Shown: positions 6,442-14,160, counted from the stretch's first letter. The stretch: DNA of 33,950 nucleotides from Spirochaetia bacterium (GCA_009930195.1 RZYT01000004.1:1-33950), one strand, 5' to 3'. Program-made: numbers and translations. The notes: generated by a model not told the origin, from the letters alone.

Positions 6442-8168
6442 GCCTGTTCCTCCTTGCGCATCTGCCTCTCATACATGTGGCTGTACCGCTCGCAGGTACG
6501 CAGAAGTTCCTCGTGCGTTCCCATTGCCTGGATCTTTCCGTCGTCAAGCATGACGATCAGATTGCTGTCCATGACCGAGCTGACACGCTGGGCGATGATA
6601 ATCTTGGTTGTTTCTTGCAATTCTGTTTTGAGTGCATCCCGGATCTTGGCATCGGTCCTGGTATCAACTGCACTGGTTGAGTCGTCGAGAATGAGAACCT
6701 TCGGCCTTTTCAGCAGGGCGCGGGCTATACAGAGACGCTGCCGCTGGCCTCCCGAGAGATTTGAGCCATCCTGTTCAAGGTAGGTCTCATAGCCGAGGGG
6801 GAGGGTCTTGATGAAGCCGTCTGCCTGGGCGATCCGGCATGCCCACCTAAGCTCTTCTTCGCTTGCTTCCTCATTGCCCCATCTGAGATTATCGGCAATC
6901 GTGCCGCTGAACAGGACATTCTTCTGAAGCACCATGCCCACTGCTTTTCTCAAGCTTTCGAGGGAGTAGGTGCGAACATCCTTGCCTCCAACCTTGACCG
7001 AACCGCTGTCCACATCATAGAGGCGGGGAATGAGCTGGACGAGCGATGATTTTGCACTGCCGGTTGGGCCAAGGATGCCCACCGTATATCCACTTGGAAT
7101 GGTCAGGTTGATACCGAACAGGCAACGCTTGTCCACCGTTTTGGTGTAGCTGAAATCGACCTGTTCGAAGGTGATCGATCCGTCTTGTACGACGGTCTCC
7201 GGTGAAGCTTGTTCCACCAGATCCAGTTTTTCTGCAAGGACATCCTCGATCCTCTGGGCGCTTGCCTTGCTGATGGTAAGCATGACAAAGACCATGGACA
7301 ACATCATCAGACTCATCAGGATCTGAGAGGTGTAGGTGATGAAACTCATCAATTGGCCGGTGGTCATGGAAGATGAGACGATCAGACGGGCCCCGATGTA
7401 GCTGATGGCAAGGATGCAGAGGTACATCGTCCCCTGCATCAGTGGGCTGTTGAAGGCAATGATTTTCTCAGCTTTGCTGAAGTCCTGGAAGATTTCTTCT
7501 GATACGTTGCCGAACTTCTTGATCTCATGCTGTTCCCGCACAAACGATTTCACCACACGGACGGCACGGATGTTCTCCTGCACCACCGTGTTGAGCTTGT
7601 CGTACGTCTTGAAAACCCGCGTGAAGATGGGGTAGGCAGCCCTGATGAGGAAGAAGAGCCCGATGCCGAGTATGGGGATGGCCACGAGATACACGAGGCT
7701 GAGGGTGTTGTTGATGGTGAAAGCCATGAAAAAGCTGAAGATCAGCATGACTGGGCTTCTGACTGCGATACGGGTAAGCATCTGGTAGGCATTCTGGACA
7801 TTGGTCACATCGGTGGTGAGGCGGGTGACCAGTGAAGAAGTGGAGAAGCGGTCGATATTCGCGAACGAGAAGTTCTGGACCGAATGGTAGAGGCCCCTGC
7901 GGACGTTCTTGGCAAAACCGGTGGAAGCCTTTGCGGCAAAGTGACCGGCCAATACGCCGAAGAGAAGAGCTATGGAGGCACAGGCCAGCAAGATCAGGCC
8001 CCACTTCACAATCTCGGACAGATTCCCGGCATCAATACCCCTGTCGAGCAGAAAAGCCATGAGGAAGGGAATGGTGACATCCATGATGACTTCAAGGACA
8101 ACAAAGAGGATGGTAAGCAGGGTGGGCAGTTTGTTTGCCCCAATTTGGTTTCGCAAGTGTTTCAGCAT
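6438..8168 (-). CDS. ABC exporter half-transporter with degenerate ATP site (TM287-like)
   Basis: A 576-residue half-transporter with six membrane helices (about residues 15-300) and a nucleotide-binding domain. Walker A is G-P-T-G-S-A-K-S near 367 and the signature L-S-G-G-Q. Two key residues differ from an active site. Walker B is L-I-L-D-D, with Asp (about 496) in place of the catalytic Glu. The H-loop is I-A-Q-R, with Gln (about 527) in place of His. The same two changes mark the degenerate partner in heterodimeric exporters such as TM287. So one of the pair's two ATP sites should be slow or inactive, with normal hydrolysis at the other. Its ATG overlaps the marR stop by one base. Confidence 0.92.
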   Translation of the reverse strand: MLKHLRNQIGANKLPTLLTILFVVLEVIMDVTIPFLMAFLLDRGIDAGNLSEIVKWGLILLACASIALLFGVLAGHFAAKASTGFAKNVRRGLYHSVQNFSFANIDRFSTSSLVTRLTTDVTNVQNAYQMLTRIAVRSPVMLIFSFFMAFTINNTLSLVYLVAIPILGIGLFFLIRAAYPIFTRVFKTYDKLNTVVQENIRAVRVVKSFVREQHEIKKFGNVSEEIFQDFSKAEKIIAFNSPLMQGTMYLCILAISYIGARLIVSSSMTTGQLMSFITYTSQILMSLMMLSMVFVMLTISKASAQRIEDVLAEKLDLVEQASPETVVQDGSITFEQVDFSYTKTVDKRCLFGINLTIPSGYTVGILGPTGSAKSSLVQLIPRLYDVDSGSVKVGGKDVRTYSLESLRKAVGMVLQKNVLFSGTIADNLRWGNEEASEEELRWACRIAQADGFIKTLPLGYETYLEQDGSNLSGGQRQRLCIARALLKRPKVLILDDSTSAVDTRTDAKIRDALKTELQETTKIIIAQRVSSVMDSNLIVMLDDGKIQAMGTHEELLRTCERYSHMYERQMRKEEQA

Positions 8169-8608
8169 CAGCAGGTTTCCAATGTGGTTTTCAGTTTTTC
8201 GGCGATGGCGAAGAACTGGCTCAGCTCCTCGTCGGTAAGGGCCAGTTCAAGCTTTTTTTCGAAGGCATTGACCAAGGCCAGATGTTCGTTGCACAGGTTC
8301 TTGGCAGTATCGGTAAGAACCACCCGTTTCTGCCGCTTGTCCTGTGTATCCTCAACTCGGCTGACCAAGCCCTCACTCTCCATTCCCGACAAGATGTTGG
8401 TCATGGTGGAGCGCCTGATGCCCAGATGTTGTTGCAGTACAGCTTGTTGCACCTCTTCGACCCGATGATGGGCAAAATAGCCCAGGATGTGGCTGCGTAC
8501 CGCTGTCGCGGCACTATGCTGCTCATCCCTGAGCTGTTTTCCCATCGCCCGCGAAAGAAGATGAGAGAGGGTTTTTATGGTCAATCCGATTCGGTGGGTA
8601 TCATCCAT
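8168..8608 (-). CDS. MarR-family transcriptional regulator
   Basis: A 146-residue winged-helix regulator and the first gene of the exporter operon. The DNA-binding core lies at about residues 50-105. It has the recognition region L-G-I-R-R-S-T-M-T-N-I-L and the wing E-D-T-Q-D-K-R-Q-K-R-V, including the D-x-R-x-K-R-type MarR signature. Flanking helices should form the dimer interface. Such proteins usually repress their own operon until a ligand, often the exporter's substrate, releases them. A palindrome over the promoter supports autorepression. A GGAAG ribosome binding site precedes the ATG. The ligand is unknown. Confidence 0.9.
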   Translation of the reverse strand: MDDTHRIGLTIKTLSHLLSRAMGKQLRDEQHSAATAVRSHILGYFAHHRVEEVQQAVLQQHLGIRRSTMTNILSGMESEGLVSRVEDTQDKRQKRVVLTDTAKNLCNEHLALVNAFEKKLELALTDEELSQFFAIAEKLKTTLETC

Positions 8609-8620
8609 ATTGTGCTTCCA

Positions 8621-8667
8621 ATTGTTAGGATGCTAACGATAATACCAAAAGGGTTCCTCTTCGGCAA
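8621..8667 (-). promoter_or_regulatory. Promoter and MarR operator of the exporter operon
   Basis: Read on the minus strand, TTGCCG (8662-8667), 17 bases and TATTAT (8639-8644) form a strong promoter with a start near 8632. An inverted repeat at 8621-8640 has arms ATTGTTAG and CTAACGAT (7 of 8 pairs) around GATG. It overlaps the end of the -10 box and the start site, as expected of a MarR repressor site. Confidence 0.65.
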
Positions 8668-8684
8668 CACCTGAATGAAGAAAT

Positions 8685-8708
8685 GCAGAGGCCCCGAATG
8701 GGGCCCCT
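8685..8708 (-). terminator. Hairpin after pgi
   Basis: GGCCCC (8690-8695) and GGGGCC (8700-8705) form a GC-only stem with loop GAAT just past the pgi stop. The T-tract on the minus strand is weak (TCTGCATTTC), so it may end pgi transcription only partly. It lies directly upstream of the marR promoter. Confidence 0.55.
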
Positions 8709-8713
8709 TTGCA

Positions 8714-10285
8714 TCAGAAGAGCTGGGTGTAGGCTTTGAGCACCTCATCGCCCTCACAGCCGTTGAGCACCTTGGTTGCCAGGACCTTGCCCAGCTGGAC
8801 TCCTTCCTGGTCGAAGCTGTTCAGGTTCCAGGCAAAACCCTGGAACATCACCTTGTTCTCGAAGTGGGCAAGCAGGGCCCCCAGTGTTCTCGCATCCAGA
8901 CGCTTTGCGAAGAGCAGGCTTGAAGGTCTGCCCCCGGGGAAGCGCTTGTTCGGGTTGGCATCTTCCTTCCCTTTTGCGAATGCCACGATCTGGGCAACCA
9001 GATTTGCGTTGAGCTTGGTCTGGCTGGTCGAGCCTTCGACAACCACATCTTTCAGGTATTGTGATTCCGAAAAGCCGATGAACTGCAACGGGATGATATC
9101 AGTCCCCTGATGCAGAAGCTGGTAGAAGGAGTGCTGGCCATTGGTGCCGGGCTCGCCGAAGATGACCGGTCCGGTGGGATAGGAGAGGGTCTGCCCGTCG
9201 CGGTTGACTTGCTTCCCGTTGCTCTCCATGTCGAGCTGCTGCAGATGGGCCGGAAACCGGCTCAGGGCCTGGGAGTAGGGAAGTATGGCTGTGGTGGGGC
9301 ACGAAAGGACGTTTCGCAGATACAAGCCGATCAAGGCATCAAGCAGAGCGGCGTTCTCGGTTACCTTTGCTGTGCGTGCAAGCAGGTCGGCTTCATGAGC
9401 CCCCGCAAGCAGTTCTTGGAATACTGCAAATCCGAAGGCAAGCGAGAGGATGACACCTCCGACAGCACTGGTGCTGCTGTAGCGTCCACCGATGTAGTCA
9501 TCAATGAAGAAGGCCTCAAGGACGGAAGAGGAGGATGCAAGCGGACTGGTCTTGCTGGTGACAGCCACCATGTGCTTGTCTGCATCAATTCCGCTGATGT
9601 TGCTCGCCTTGATGGCCTCTATGACCAGATCACGGTTGGTGAGGGTTTCCAGCGTTGTCCCGCTCTTGGAGACGAGGATGAAGAGTGTTCTCTCCAGGTC
9701 GAGCCTGCTGATGACAGCCTGGGCATCGTCGGGATCGACATTGCTGATGAACTGAGCTTCAAGTGTTTCCAGCCCTTCTGCTTCGCACCAGCCCTTCAGG
9801 GCAAGGTACAAGGCTCTCGGGCCGAGGTCGCTTCCCCCGATGCCAACCTGAACCACGGTGGTGAACCGTTTTCCGGTGGACCCCAGGATTGCCCCGCTTC
9901 TCACGTCATCGGAGAATCTCTTGATCTTTTCCAGCTGCTCTTGGTAGAACAAGCCTTTGTCCTCTCCGTCAGCGACTACGGTCTTGCCTACCTTGCCCCG
10001 GGTGAGGTGGTGCAGCACAAGGCGCTTTTCCCCTGGGTTCATCACCTCTCCATCGACGACGGCCTGATATTTTTCGATCAGGCCCAACTCATCGCTGAGC
10101 TCTTGCATCAGATCCAGATGGGCTTTTCCGATTGGCATGGCGGCATACTGATAGGTAAGCCCCCCGCCGGCAGGGACCTGGAAGGACTTGATTCGCTGTG
10201 CATCCAGCACCTGCTGGATCTGTTCAGGATTGCACTCCTTGAGCTTTGCAAATACGGTGCTTTGGTCGAGATTCTTATAGGTCAT
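8714..10285 (-). CDS. pgi: Glucose-6-phosphate isomerase
   Basis: A 523-residue enzyme that interconverts glucose 6-phosphate and fructose 6-phosphate in glycolysis. Motifs include G-I-G-G-S-D-L-G-P-R-A, the phosphate-binding S-K-S-G-T-T-L-E-T loop, and F-G-E-P-G-T-N-G-Q-H-S-F with the catalytic Glu near 378 and His near 385. The conserved Lys is in Q-L-G-K-V-L near the C-terminus. I place the start at the ATG with a GAGGAG ribosome binding site, giving M-T-Y-K-N-L. A longer frame reaches upstream but crosses the argR terminator hairpin. It is transcribed behind argR with a leaky-looking terminator between them. With the phosphofructokinase at 971 it supplies two consecutive glycolytic steps. 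Confidence 0.96.
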   Translation of the reverse strand: MTYKNLDQSTVFAKLKECNPEQIQQVLDAQRIKSFQVPAGGGLTYQYAAMPIGKAHLDLMQELSDELGLIEKYQAVVDGEVMNPGEKRLVLHHLTRGKVGKTVVADGEDKGLFYQEQLEKIKRFSDDVRSGAILGSTGKRFTTVVQVGIGGSDLGPRALYLALKGWCEAEGLETLEAQFISNVDPDDAQAVISRLDLERTLFILVSKSGTTLETLTNRDLVIEAIKASNISGIDADKHMVAVTSKTSPLASSSSVLEAFFIDDYIGGRYSSTSAVGGVILSLAFGFAVFQELLAGAHEADLLARTAKVTENAALLDALIGLYLRNVLSCPTTAILPYSQALSRFPAHLQQLDMESNGKQVNRDGQTLSYPTGPVIFGEPGTNGQHSFYQLLHQGTDIIPLQFIGFSESQYLKDVVVEGSTSQTKLNANLVAQIVAFAKGKEDANPNKRFPGGRPSSLLFAKRLDARTLGALLAHFENKVMFQGFAWNLNSFDQEGVQLGKVLATKVLNGCEGDEVLKAYTQLF

Positions 10286-10306
10286 GGTTCTTCTCCTCAG
10301 GGTACA

Positions 10307-10336
10307 CAAAAGCCCCTCCATTGTAGGCGGAGGGGC
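10307..10336 (-). terminator. Hairpin between argR and pgi
   Basis: On the minus strand GCCCCTCC pairs perfectly with GGAGGGGC over 8 bp across a 9-base loop, followed by TTTTGTGT. The short T-run suggests partial termination after argR, with some read-through into pgi. Confidence 0.65.
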
Positions 10337-10354
10337 GTTGGTGTGCAAGCAGTG

Positions 10355-10825
10355 CTACTCCTCGATATCGGGGATGCGGGTCTTGAAGCTCTCTTGCAGG
10401 TCTTCCTTGGTCATACCCTCGCGGAGGATGACAAAAATGGTGTCATCGCCTGCCAGTGTGCCAAGGATTTCCGGAATGGCCAGAACATCCAAGGCGATGC
10501 CGACTGAGTTGGCATGCCCGGGTCTGGTTTTGATGACGCCGAAGTTCCCGGAAAACTCGATGGAGAGGATGCCCCTGCGGACGTCCTGGATATAACTCTT
10601 CTCGGATTCGCTGATCAGGTCATTCTCCGGCAGGCTGTAGTAGTATCCCGACCAACCGTCGGAAATCTTGCCTACCTTGAGCATCTTCAGATCCCTCGAA
10701 AGGGTGGCCTGAGTGACTGAGTATCCTTCGTTTCTGAGCATCTCCAGCAGGGTGTCCTGGTTGTCGATTCTGTTGTTCTTGATTAATTCCTTGACCACCG
10801 CCAACCGGTTGTGTCGTTCCCTCAT
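10355..10825 (-). CDS. argR: Arginine repressor ArgR/AhrC
   Basis: A 156-residue arginine-responsive regulator. The N-terminal winged helix (about residues 1-70) contains the typical S-V-T-Q-A-T-L-S-R-D-L, the ArgR recognition helix. The C-terminal oligomerisation and arginine-binding domain (about 80-150) holds G-T-L-A-G-D-D-T-I-F-V-I, whose two Asp residues bind arginine in the hexamer. With arginine bound it represses biosynthesis genes and may activate catabolic ones. No arginine genes lie in this window. An AGGAGA ribosome binding site precedes the ATG, and a candidate ARG box overlies its promoter. Length is normal. Confidence 0.95.
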   Translation of the reverse strand: MRERHNRLAVVKELIKNNRIDNQDTLLEMLRNEGYSVTQATLSRDLKMLKVGKISDGWSGYYYSLPENDLISESEKSYIQDVRRGILSIEFSGNFGVIKTRPGHANSVGIALDVLAIPEILGTLAGDDTIFVILREGMTKEDLQESFKTRIPDIEE

Positions 10826-10852
10826 GGTTTGGATTCTCCTGGAATGGAATAT

Positions 10853-10901
10853 TTATGCGATTTACACGAATAAAGATACAGTACTATCGCAACCATTGCA
10901 A
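10853..10901 (-). promoter_or_regulatory. argR promoter with candidate ARG box
   Basis: On the minus strand TTGCAA (10896-10901), 17 bases and TATCTT (10873-10878) form a promoter with a start near 10866. A 21-base imperfect palindrome at 10853-10873 has 7-base arms TTATTCG and CGCATAA (6 of 7 pairs) around an A/T-rich centre, so it covers the start site. ARG boxes are A/T-rich palindromes of about 18 bp, and argR is autoregulated in many bacteria. Confidence 0.5.
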
Positions 10902-11075
10902 GCTTCAGGATCGGGAATTTGTCCAACTCACAAAAGCCCACGGCAATTGCCGAAGCACAGGATGTACGCTGGTGCATTCATGCATCCCGTCTTGTTTTCC
11001 TAAGGGCAGCACCAGGCTGTGATTCCCTACCGTTTGCCCGAAACGGGTATTTTGCGGCTTTGCTGCCTTTCCTTA

Positions 11076-11098
11076 TTGGACAGGGGCATTCTGTCCAA
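11076..11098. repeat. Perfect inverted repeat upstream of lemA
   Basis: TTGGACAG (11076-11083) and CTGTCCAA (11091-11098) are perfect 8-base arms around 7 bases. They sit just before a -35-like TTGACC. The 10-mer TGTCCAACTC found here recurs once at about 10919-10928 in the same intergenic region. It may be a regulator's operator. No T-run follows, so it is not a terminator. The rest of 10902-11160 contains only short hairpins (for example CGGCAATTGCCG at 10941-10952) and no gene. Confidence 0.45.
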
Positions 11099-11101
11099 CT
11101 C

Positions 11102-11130
11102 TTGACCTCAGCCCTCCCTTATAGCAGACT
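11102..11130 (+). promoter_or_regulatory. Possible lemA promoter
   Basis: TTGACC (11102-11107), 17 bases and a poor -10 box, CAGACT (11125-11130). The strong -35, the weak -10 and the perfect palindrome just upstream would suit an activator-dependent promoter, but this is tentative. Confidence 0.35.
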
Positions 11131-11160
11131 ACAGCATGATCGGTATTGGAGGAGGTTCCT

Positions 11161-11712
11161 ATGACAATCGTGTATATTCTTTTGGCTCTTGTGGTGTTGC
11201 TCGGCCTCTATGTGGTGAGCGTCTACAACAGGTATGTCCGGCTGAGAAACCAGAGTGAGGAAGCGGAAAGTGCCATCGATGCACATCTGAAGCAGCGCTA
11301 CGACCTGATACCCAATCTGGTTGAGACCGTAAAAGGATATGCCAAGCATGAGGAGCAGACCTTCACCAGTGTCATTGAGGCACGCAACAAGGCGATGAGC
11401 GCCACCACCATGGTGGACAAGGACAATGCCGACAAAGCCTTCAGCTCCACCCTCAAGTCGCTGTTCGCACTCAGTGAAGCCTATCCTGACCTCAAGGCGA
11501 ACCAAGGGTTCCTGGACCTCCAGGCTCAACTGCAGAAGATTGAGGAACAGTTGCTCAATGCCCGCAAGTACTACAATGCGATCATCAAGCAACTGAACAC
11601 CATCTGTGAGGTGTTTCCCTCATCGTTGGTTGCTGCAATGGTTCACTTTGCCAAGAAGCCCTATCTTTCCATCGAGGAGGAGGCCCGCGCCCGGGTCGAG
11701 GTGAAGTTCTGA
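11161..11712 (+). CDS. lemA: LemA-family membrane-anchored protein
   Basis: A 183-residue protein with one N-terminal membrane helix (about residues 3-22) and a helical LemA domain. The conserved entry Y-N-x-Y-V-x-L-R-N-Q-x-E-x-A-x-S-A-I-D is followed by L-K-Q-R-Y-D-L-I-P-N-L-V-E-T-V-K-G-Y. Later motifs are A-R-N-K-A, a Q-L-x-x-I-E-E-Q-L-L-N-A-R-x-Y-Y-N-A segment and N-x-x-x-E-x-F-P. LemA proteins are widespread, project from the membrane and have no firmly known biochemical role. Association with neighbouring membrane or peptidase proteins is common. The start is the ATG after GGAGGAGG. It overlaps the DUF2207 gene by one base, and that pairing is frequent in bacteria. Confidence 0.9.
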   Translation: MTIVYILLALVVLLGLYVVSVYNRYVRLRNQSEEAESAIDAHLKQRYDLIPNLVETVKGYAKHEEQTFTSVIEARNKAMSATTMVDKDNADKAFSSTLKSLFALSEAYPDLKANQGFLDLQAQLQKIEEQLLNARKYYNAIIKQLNTICEVFPSSLVAAMVHFAKKPYLSIEEEARARVEVKF

Positions 11713-13571
11713 TGAAAAAACCAGCCCTGCTTGTTGTAGTGTTGCTTCTCTTTCTCGCTTCCCTTGGTGCCCAGGACTACGTGTTTGAGTCCTACCACCT
11801 GGAGATGGGGGCGAACCTTGACAACAGCTACACCGTCGATGAGCGTATCATGGCCAACTTCTCCACGCCAAGGCACGGTATCTATCGGGAGATACCGATA
11901 CGCTTTGGCAGGCAGAAAGTGAAAATCAGGGACCTGCAGGCAAATGAGCCGATCAAGCAGGACTCCGTATCCTCAGACTACGTCACCTTTCGTCTTGGTT
12001 CCGAAGACAGGACCGTGACGGGCCTGAAAGAGTACCGGATCGCCTACACCTACGCCATTGGTGATGACCGCATCGAGGAGTATGATGAGTTCTACTACAA
12101 TCTGCTCGGTCCCGGCTGGCAGGCTCCGATCAAGGAGTTCACCTTCCGCGTCACCTTTCCCAAGCCAGTCGATCCTTCGATGGTCTTCCTTACCGGAGGT
12201 GTGTATGGATCAACTGCCCAACGGGGAAGCTTTTCCGTAAGCTCTGACGGCAGGACCATCATTGGGAAGGCTTCTGATATGCAGGTCGGGGAGGCCCTGA
12301 CGCTTAGGGTGCAGATGGAGAACGGGTACTTTTCGGAAGTGAAACCGTTTGTGGATTACACCATCCCCGCATCCGTGCTCGCCTTGTTGGTCGCCCTTGC
12401 ATCTGCAGTGCATGCAACCATGATCTTCCGCAAGTATGGGCGAGATGATGTCTTTGTTCCGGTTGTCCGCTTTGAGCCTCCTGAGGGACTCTCTCCTCTG
12501 GAAGTCGGCTATCTTGCCGATGGTTCGGTGGACAACAAGGATATGACCAGTATGCTTTTCTATTGGGCGGACAAGGGTCTGATCTCCATCGAGGAGAAGG
12601 GACGCAAGGATTTTGTGTTCACCAAGCTCTTGGAATGCCCTACCTTCAAGAAGCATGAGAAAAACCTGTTCAATGGTTTCTTTGCCTGCGGTGACGGGGA
12701 TCAGGTTACGCTGAAGCAACTGGAAAGCGGCAAGTTCGGTGATGCCTTGGGCAAAGCCCGTACCGAGGTGGTTGCCTACTTCAAGGGAGAACGCAAGCTG
12801 CAGGACAGCAAAGCTGAGAAGATGCGGGCGGTGGGTATTCTCTATGGTGCCTTGGCTGCGGTTCTTCTTGCCATAGGCTCCACCATCACGATGATAGAGG
12901 GGGAGACCATGGTGCTGATGATCATCGGCATCTTCAGTGTCGGGTTTTCAGCCTTGGCTGCAAGCCGCCTGGTTGCAGTATGGGAGATGAGCTCAGCAAT
13001 CAAAAAGGGTTTCAAATTCTTTGGTCTGGCCCTGTACGTGTTGCTGATGACCCTGGTTGCTTTCTTCTTCGAGGCGTATGTCCTCGAACACGGAATTTTC
13101 TTTTCCGTAGTGATCTCCCTTGCCTTGGTGCTGATTCCGGTCTATCTCGGTTTCTTGGCCATTGTCACCGGAAAACGCAGTGCCTATGCACAGAAAAGGC
13201 TGGAAGAGATTGTCGGCTATCGGGATTTCATCAGCAAAGTGGAAATCGACAAGCTCAAGCTGATGATCGATGGCGACCCCCAGCTCTTCTACCATGTCTT
13301 GGGATATGCAATTGTGCTTGGGCTTGAGGATGTGTGGGCGAAGAAGTTTGCCAAGATCAGCTTTGCCGAGCCGAGTTGGTATGTGGGCAGCCGCCCTGTC
13401 CGGGATGCCCTGTTTTACAGTGCGCTCTCTCATCGTCTCGGATCGGCGGTGGTGGAGAAGGCGGTCTATACCCAGGCAAAGAGCGGGTCACGTTCACCAA
13501 TCGGTTCTTCCTTTGGCTCCAGTGGTTTCAGTGGGGGTGGTTTTGGCGGTGGCGGTGGTGGCGCATGGTAA
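11712..13571 (+). CDS. DUF2207 membrane protein with glycine-rich C-terminus
   Basis: A 619-residue membrane protein of the DUF2207 family (YciQ type). It opens with a cleavable-looking signal peptide (K-K followed by a run of Leu/Val and A-Q-D near residue 21). A beta-rich extracytoplasmic domain follows to about residue 210, containing the family-like P-R-H-G-I-Y-R-E-I-P. Then come a membrane helix near 215-230, a cytoplasmic region with L-S-P-L-E-V-G-Y-L, and four more helices between about 370 and 485. The last 25 residues are almost only Gly, Ser and Phe (G-G-G-F-G-G-G-G-G-G), a tail typical of this family. Function is unknown. It is coupled to lemA upstream and overlaps the DUF1653 gene by 7 bases. 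Confidence 0.88.
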   Translation: MKKPALLVVVLLLFLASLGAQDYVFESYHLEMGANLDNSYTVDERIMANFSTPRHGIYREIPIRFGRQKVKIRDLQANEPIKQDSVSSDYVTFRLGSEDRTVTGLKEYRIAYTYAIGDDRIEEYDEFYYNLLGPGWQAPIKEFTFRVTFPKPVDPSMVFLTGGVYGSTAQRGSFSVSSDGRTIIGKASDMQVGEALTLRVQMENGYFSEVKPFVDYTIPASVLALLVALASAVHATMIFRKYGRDDVFVPVVRFEPPEGLSPLEVGYLADGSVDNKDMTSMLFYWADKGLISIEEKGRKDFVFTKLLECPTFKKHEKNLFNGFFACGDGDQVTLKQLESGKFGDALGKARTEVVAYFKGERKLQDSKAEKMRAVGILYGALAAVLLAIGSTITMIEGETMVLMIIGIFSVGFSALAASRLVAVWEMSSAIKKGFKFFGLALYVLLMTLVAFFFEAYVLEHGIFFSVVISLALVLIPVYLGFLAIVTGKRSAYAQKRLEEIVGYRDFISKVEIDKLKLMIDGDPQLFYHVLGYAIVLGLEDVWAKKFAKISFAEPSWYVGSRPVRDALFYSALSHRLGSAVVEKAVYTQAKSGSRSPIGSSFGSSGFSGGGFGGGGGGAW

Positions 13572-13795
13572 CAGCACAGAACATCAAGGCCGGTCTCTAC
13601 CGGCACTTCAAGGGTGGGCTGTATGAGGTGCTTGAGTGCGTCATCAACAGTGAGAGCCTGGAATCGATGGTTCTTTACCGACCGGTAGGTTCTCCAACGC
13701 TGTGGGTACGCCCCTACTCCATGTTCTTCGAGGAAGTTGAGCGGGACGGCAAGAGTATCCCACGCTTTCAGTTTGTTTCCGAGCAGATCCAGTGA
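13565..13795 (+). CDS. DUF1653 small protein
   Basis: A 76-residue cytoplasmic protein with the full DUF1653 pattern: Y-R-H-F-K-G-G-L-Y-E-V-L, a Ser-Glu-Ser-Leu-Glu stretch before M-V-L-Y-R-P, then W-V-R-P-Y-S-M-F-F-E-E-V and R-F at the end. These small beta-rich domains occur alone in many bacteria and their role is unknown. The start is the ATG at 13565, inside the last codons of the DUF2207 gene in another frame. A longer open frame upstream is antisense-free overlap with DUF2207 and does not match the family. It is the last gene before a terminator. Confidence 0.85.
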   Translation: MVTAQNIKAGLYRHFKGGLYEVLECVINSESLESMVLYRPVGSPTLWVRPYSMFFEEVERDGKSIPRFQFVSEQIQ

Positions 13796-13804
13796 TACAG
13801 AAAA

Positions 13805-13829
13805 ACGGAGCCGAAAGGCTCCGTTCCCG
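13805..13829. terminator. Bidirectional terminator between DUF1653 and RRM genes
   Basis: ACGGAGCC (13805-13812) and GGCTCCGT (13817-13824) pair perfectly across a GAAA tetraloop. On the minus strand the stem is followed by TTTTTC, a good terminator for the RRM gene. On the plus strand the tail is TCCCGTT, which is weaker. Confidence 0.8.
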
Positions 13830-13852
13830 TTACTGAATCATGGGTTGTATGG

Positions 13853-14131
13853 TTAGTTGCGATAGTTTCCGTGCATCGGCCGGGGTTTTGCAATCGCTTC
13901 GTTCACACGAAGATTGCGCCCACCGAAATCCTTGCCATCAAGCTGGGAAATTGCGGCGTCGGCTGCTGCATCCTCCTCCATTTCCACGAATGCAAACCCC
14001 TTGGGGCGGCGTGTTTCGCGGTCAATGATGATATTGGCACTCAAAACAGTGCCGTACTGTGCGAACAGGTCCCGAAGTTCTTCTTCGGAAGTGTTGTAAC
14101 TCATGTTTCCAACATAGATTTTCTTTGCCAT
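13853..14131 (-). CDS. Small RRM RNA-binding protein (cold-shock Rbp type)
   Basis: A 92-residue single RNA-recognition-motif protein. RNP2 is I-Y-V-G-N-M at residues 5-10 and RNP1 is K-G-F-A-F-V-E-M near 44-51. Both carry the aromatic residues that stack on RNA bases. The sequence between follows the beta-alpha-beta pattern, with E-E-E-L-R-D-L-F in helix 1. A short basic tail ends in N-Y-R-N. Such proteins occur in cyanobacteria and spirochaetes and bind U-rich single-stranded RNA. A role at low temperature or in mRNA handling is possible. It is monocistronic, with its own terminator. A hairpin abuts its ribosome binding site. Confidence 0.93.
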   Translation of the reverse strand: MAKKIYVGNMSYNTSEEELRDLFAQYGTVLSANIIIDRETRRPKGFAFVEMEEDAAADAAISQLDGKDFGGRNLRVNEAIAKPRPMHGNYRN

Positions 14132-14145
14132 TCAAAGCATCCTTC

Positions 14146-14160
14146 ACAGGCTCAGCCTGT
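14146..14160 (-). promoter_or_regulatory. Leader hairpin touching the RRM gene's ribosome binding site
   Basis: ACAGGC and GCCTGT pair perfectly around a three-base loop. On the minus strand the hairpin ends one base before GAAGGA, the ribosome binding site. A hairpin this close could influence translation, for example with temperature. That role is speculative. Confidence 0.4.

Noticed and set aside
9110-10507. Open frame of 465 codons antisense to pgi and part of argR
   Set aside because: Same cause as above. Both genes on the minus strand have full family motifs and this frame has none.
10902-11075. Riboswitch in the argR-lemA intergenic region
   Set aside because: Several small hairpins are present, but the conserved cores of c-di-GMP, SAM, cobalamin or fluoride riboswitches are not.
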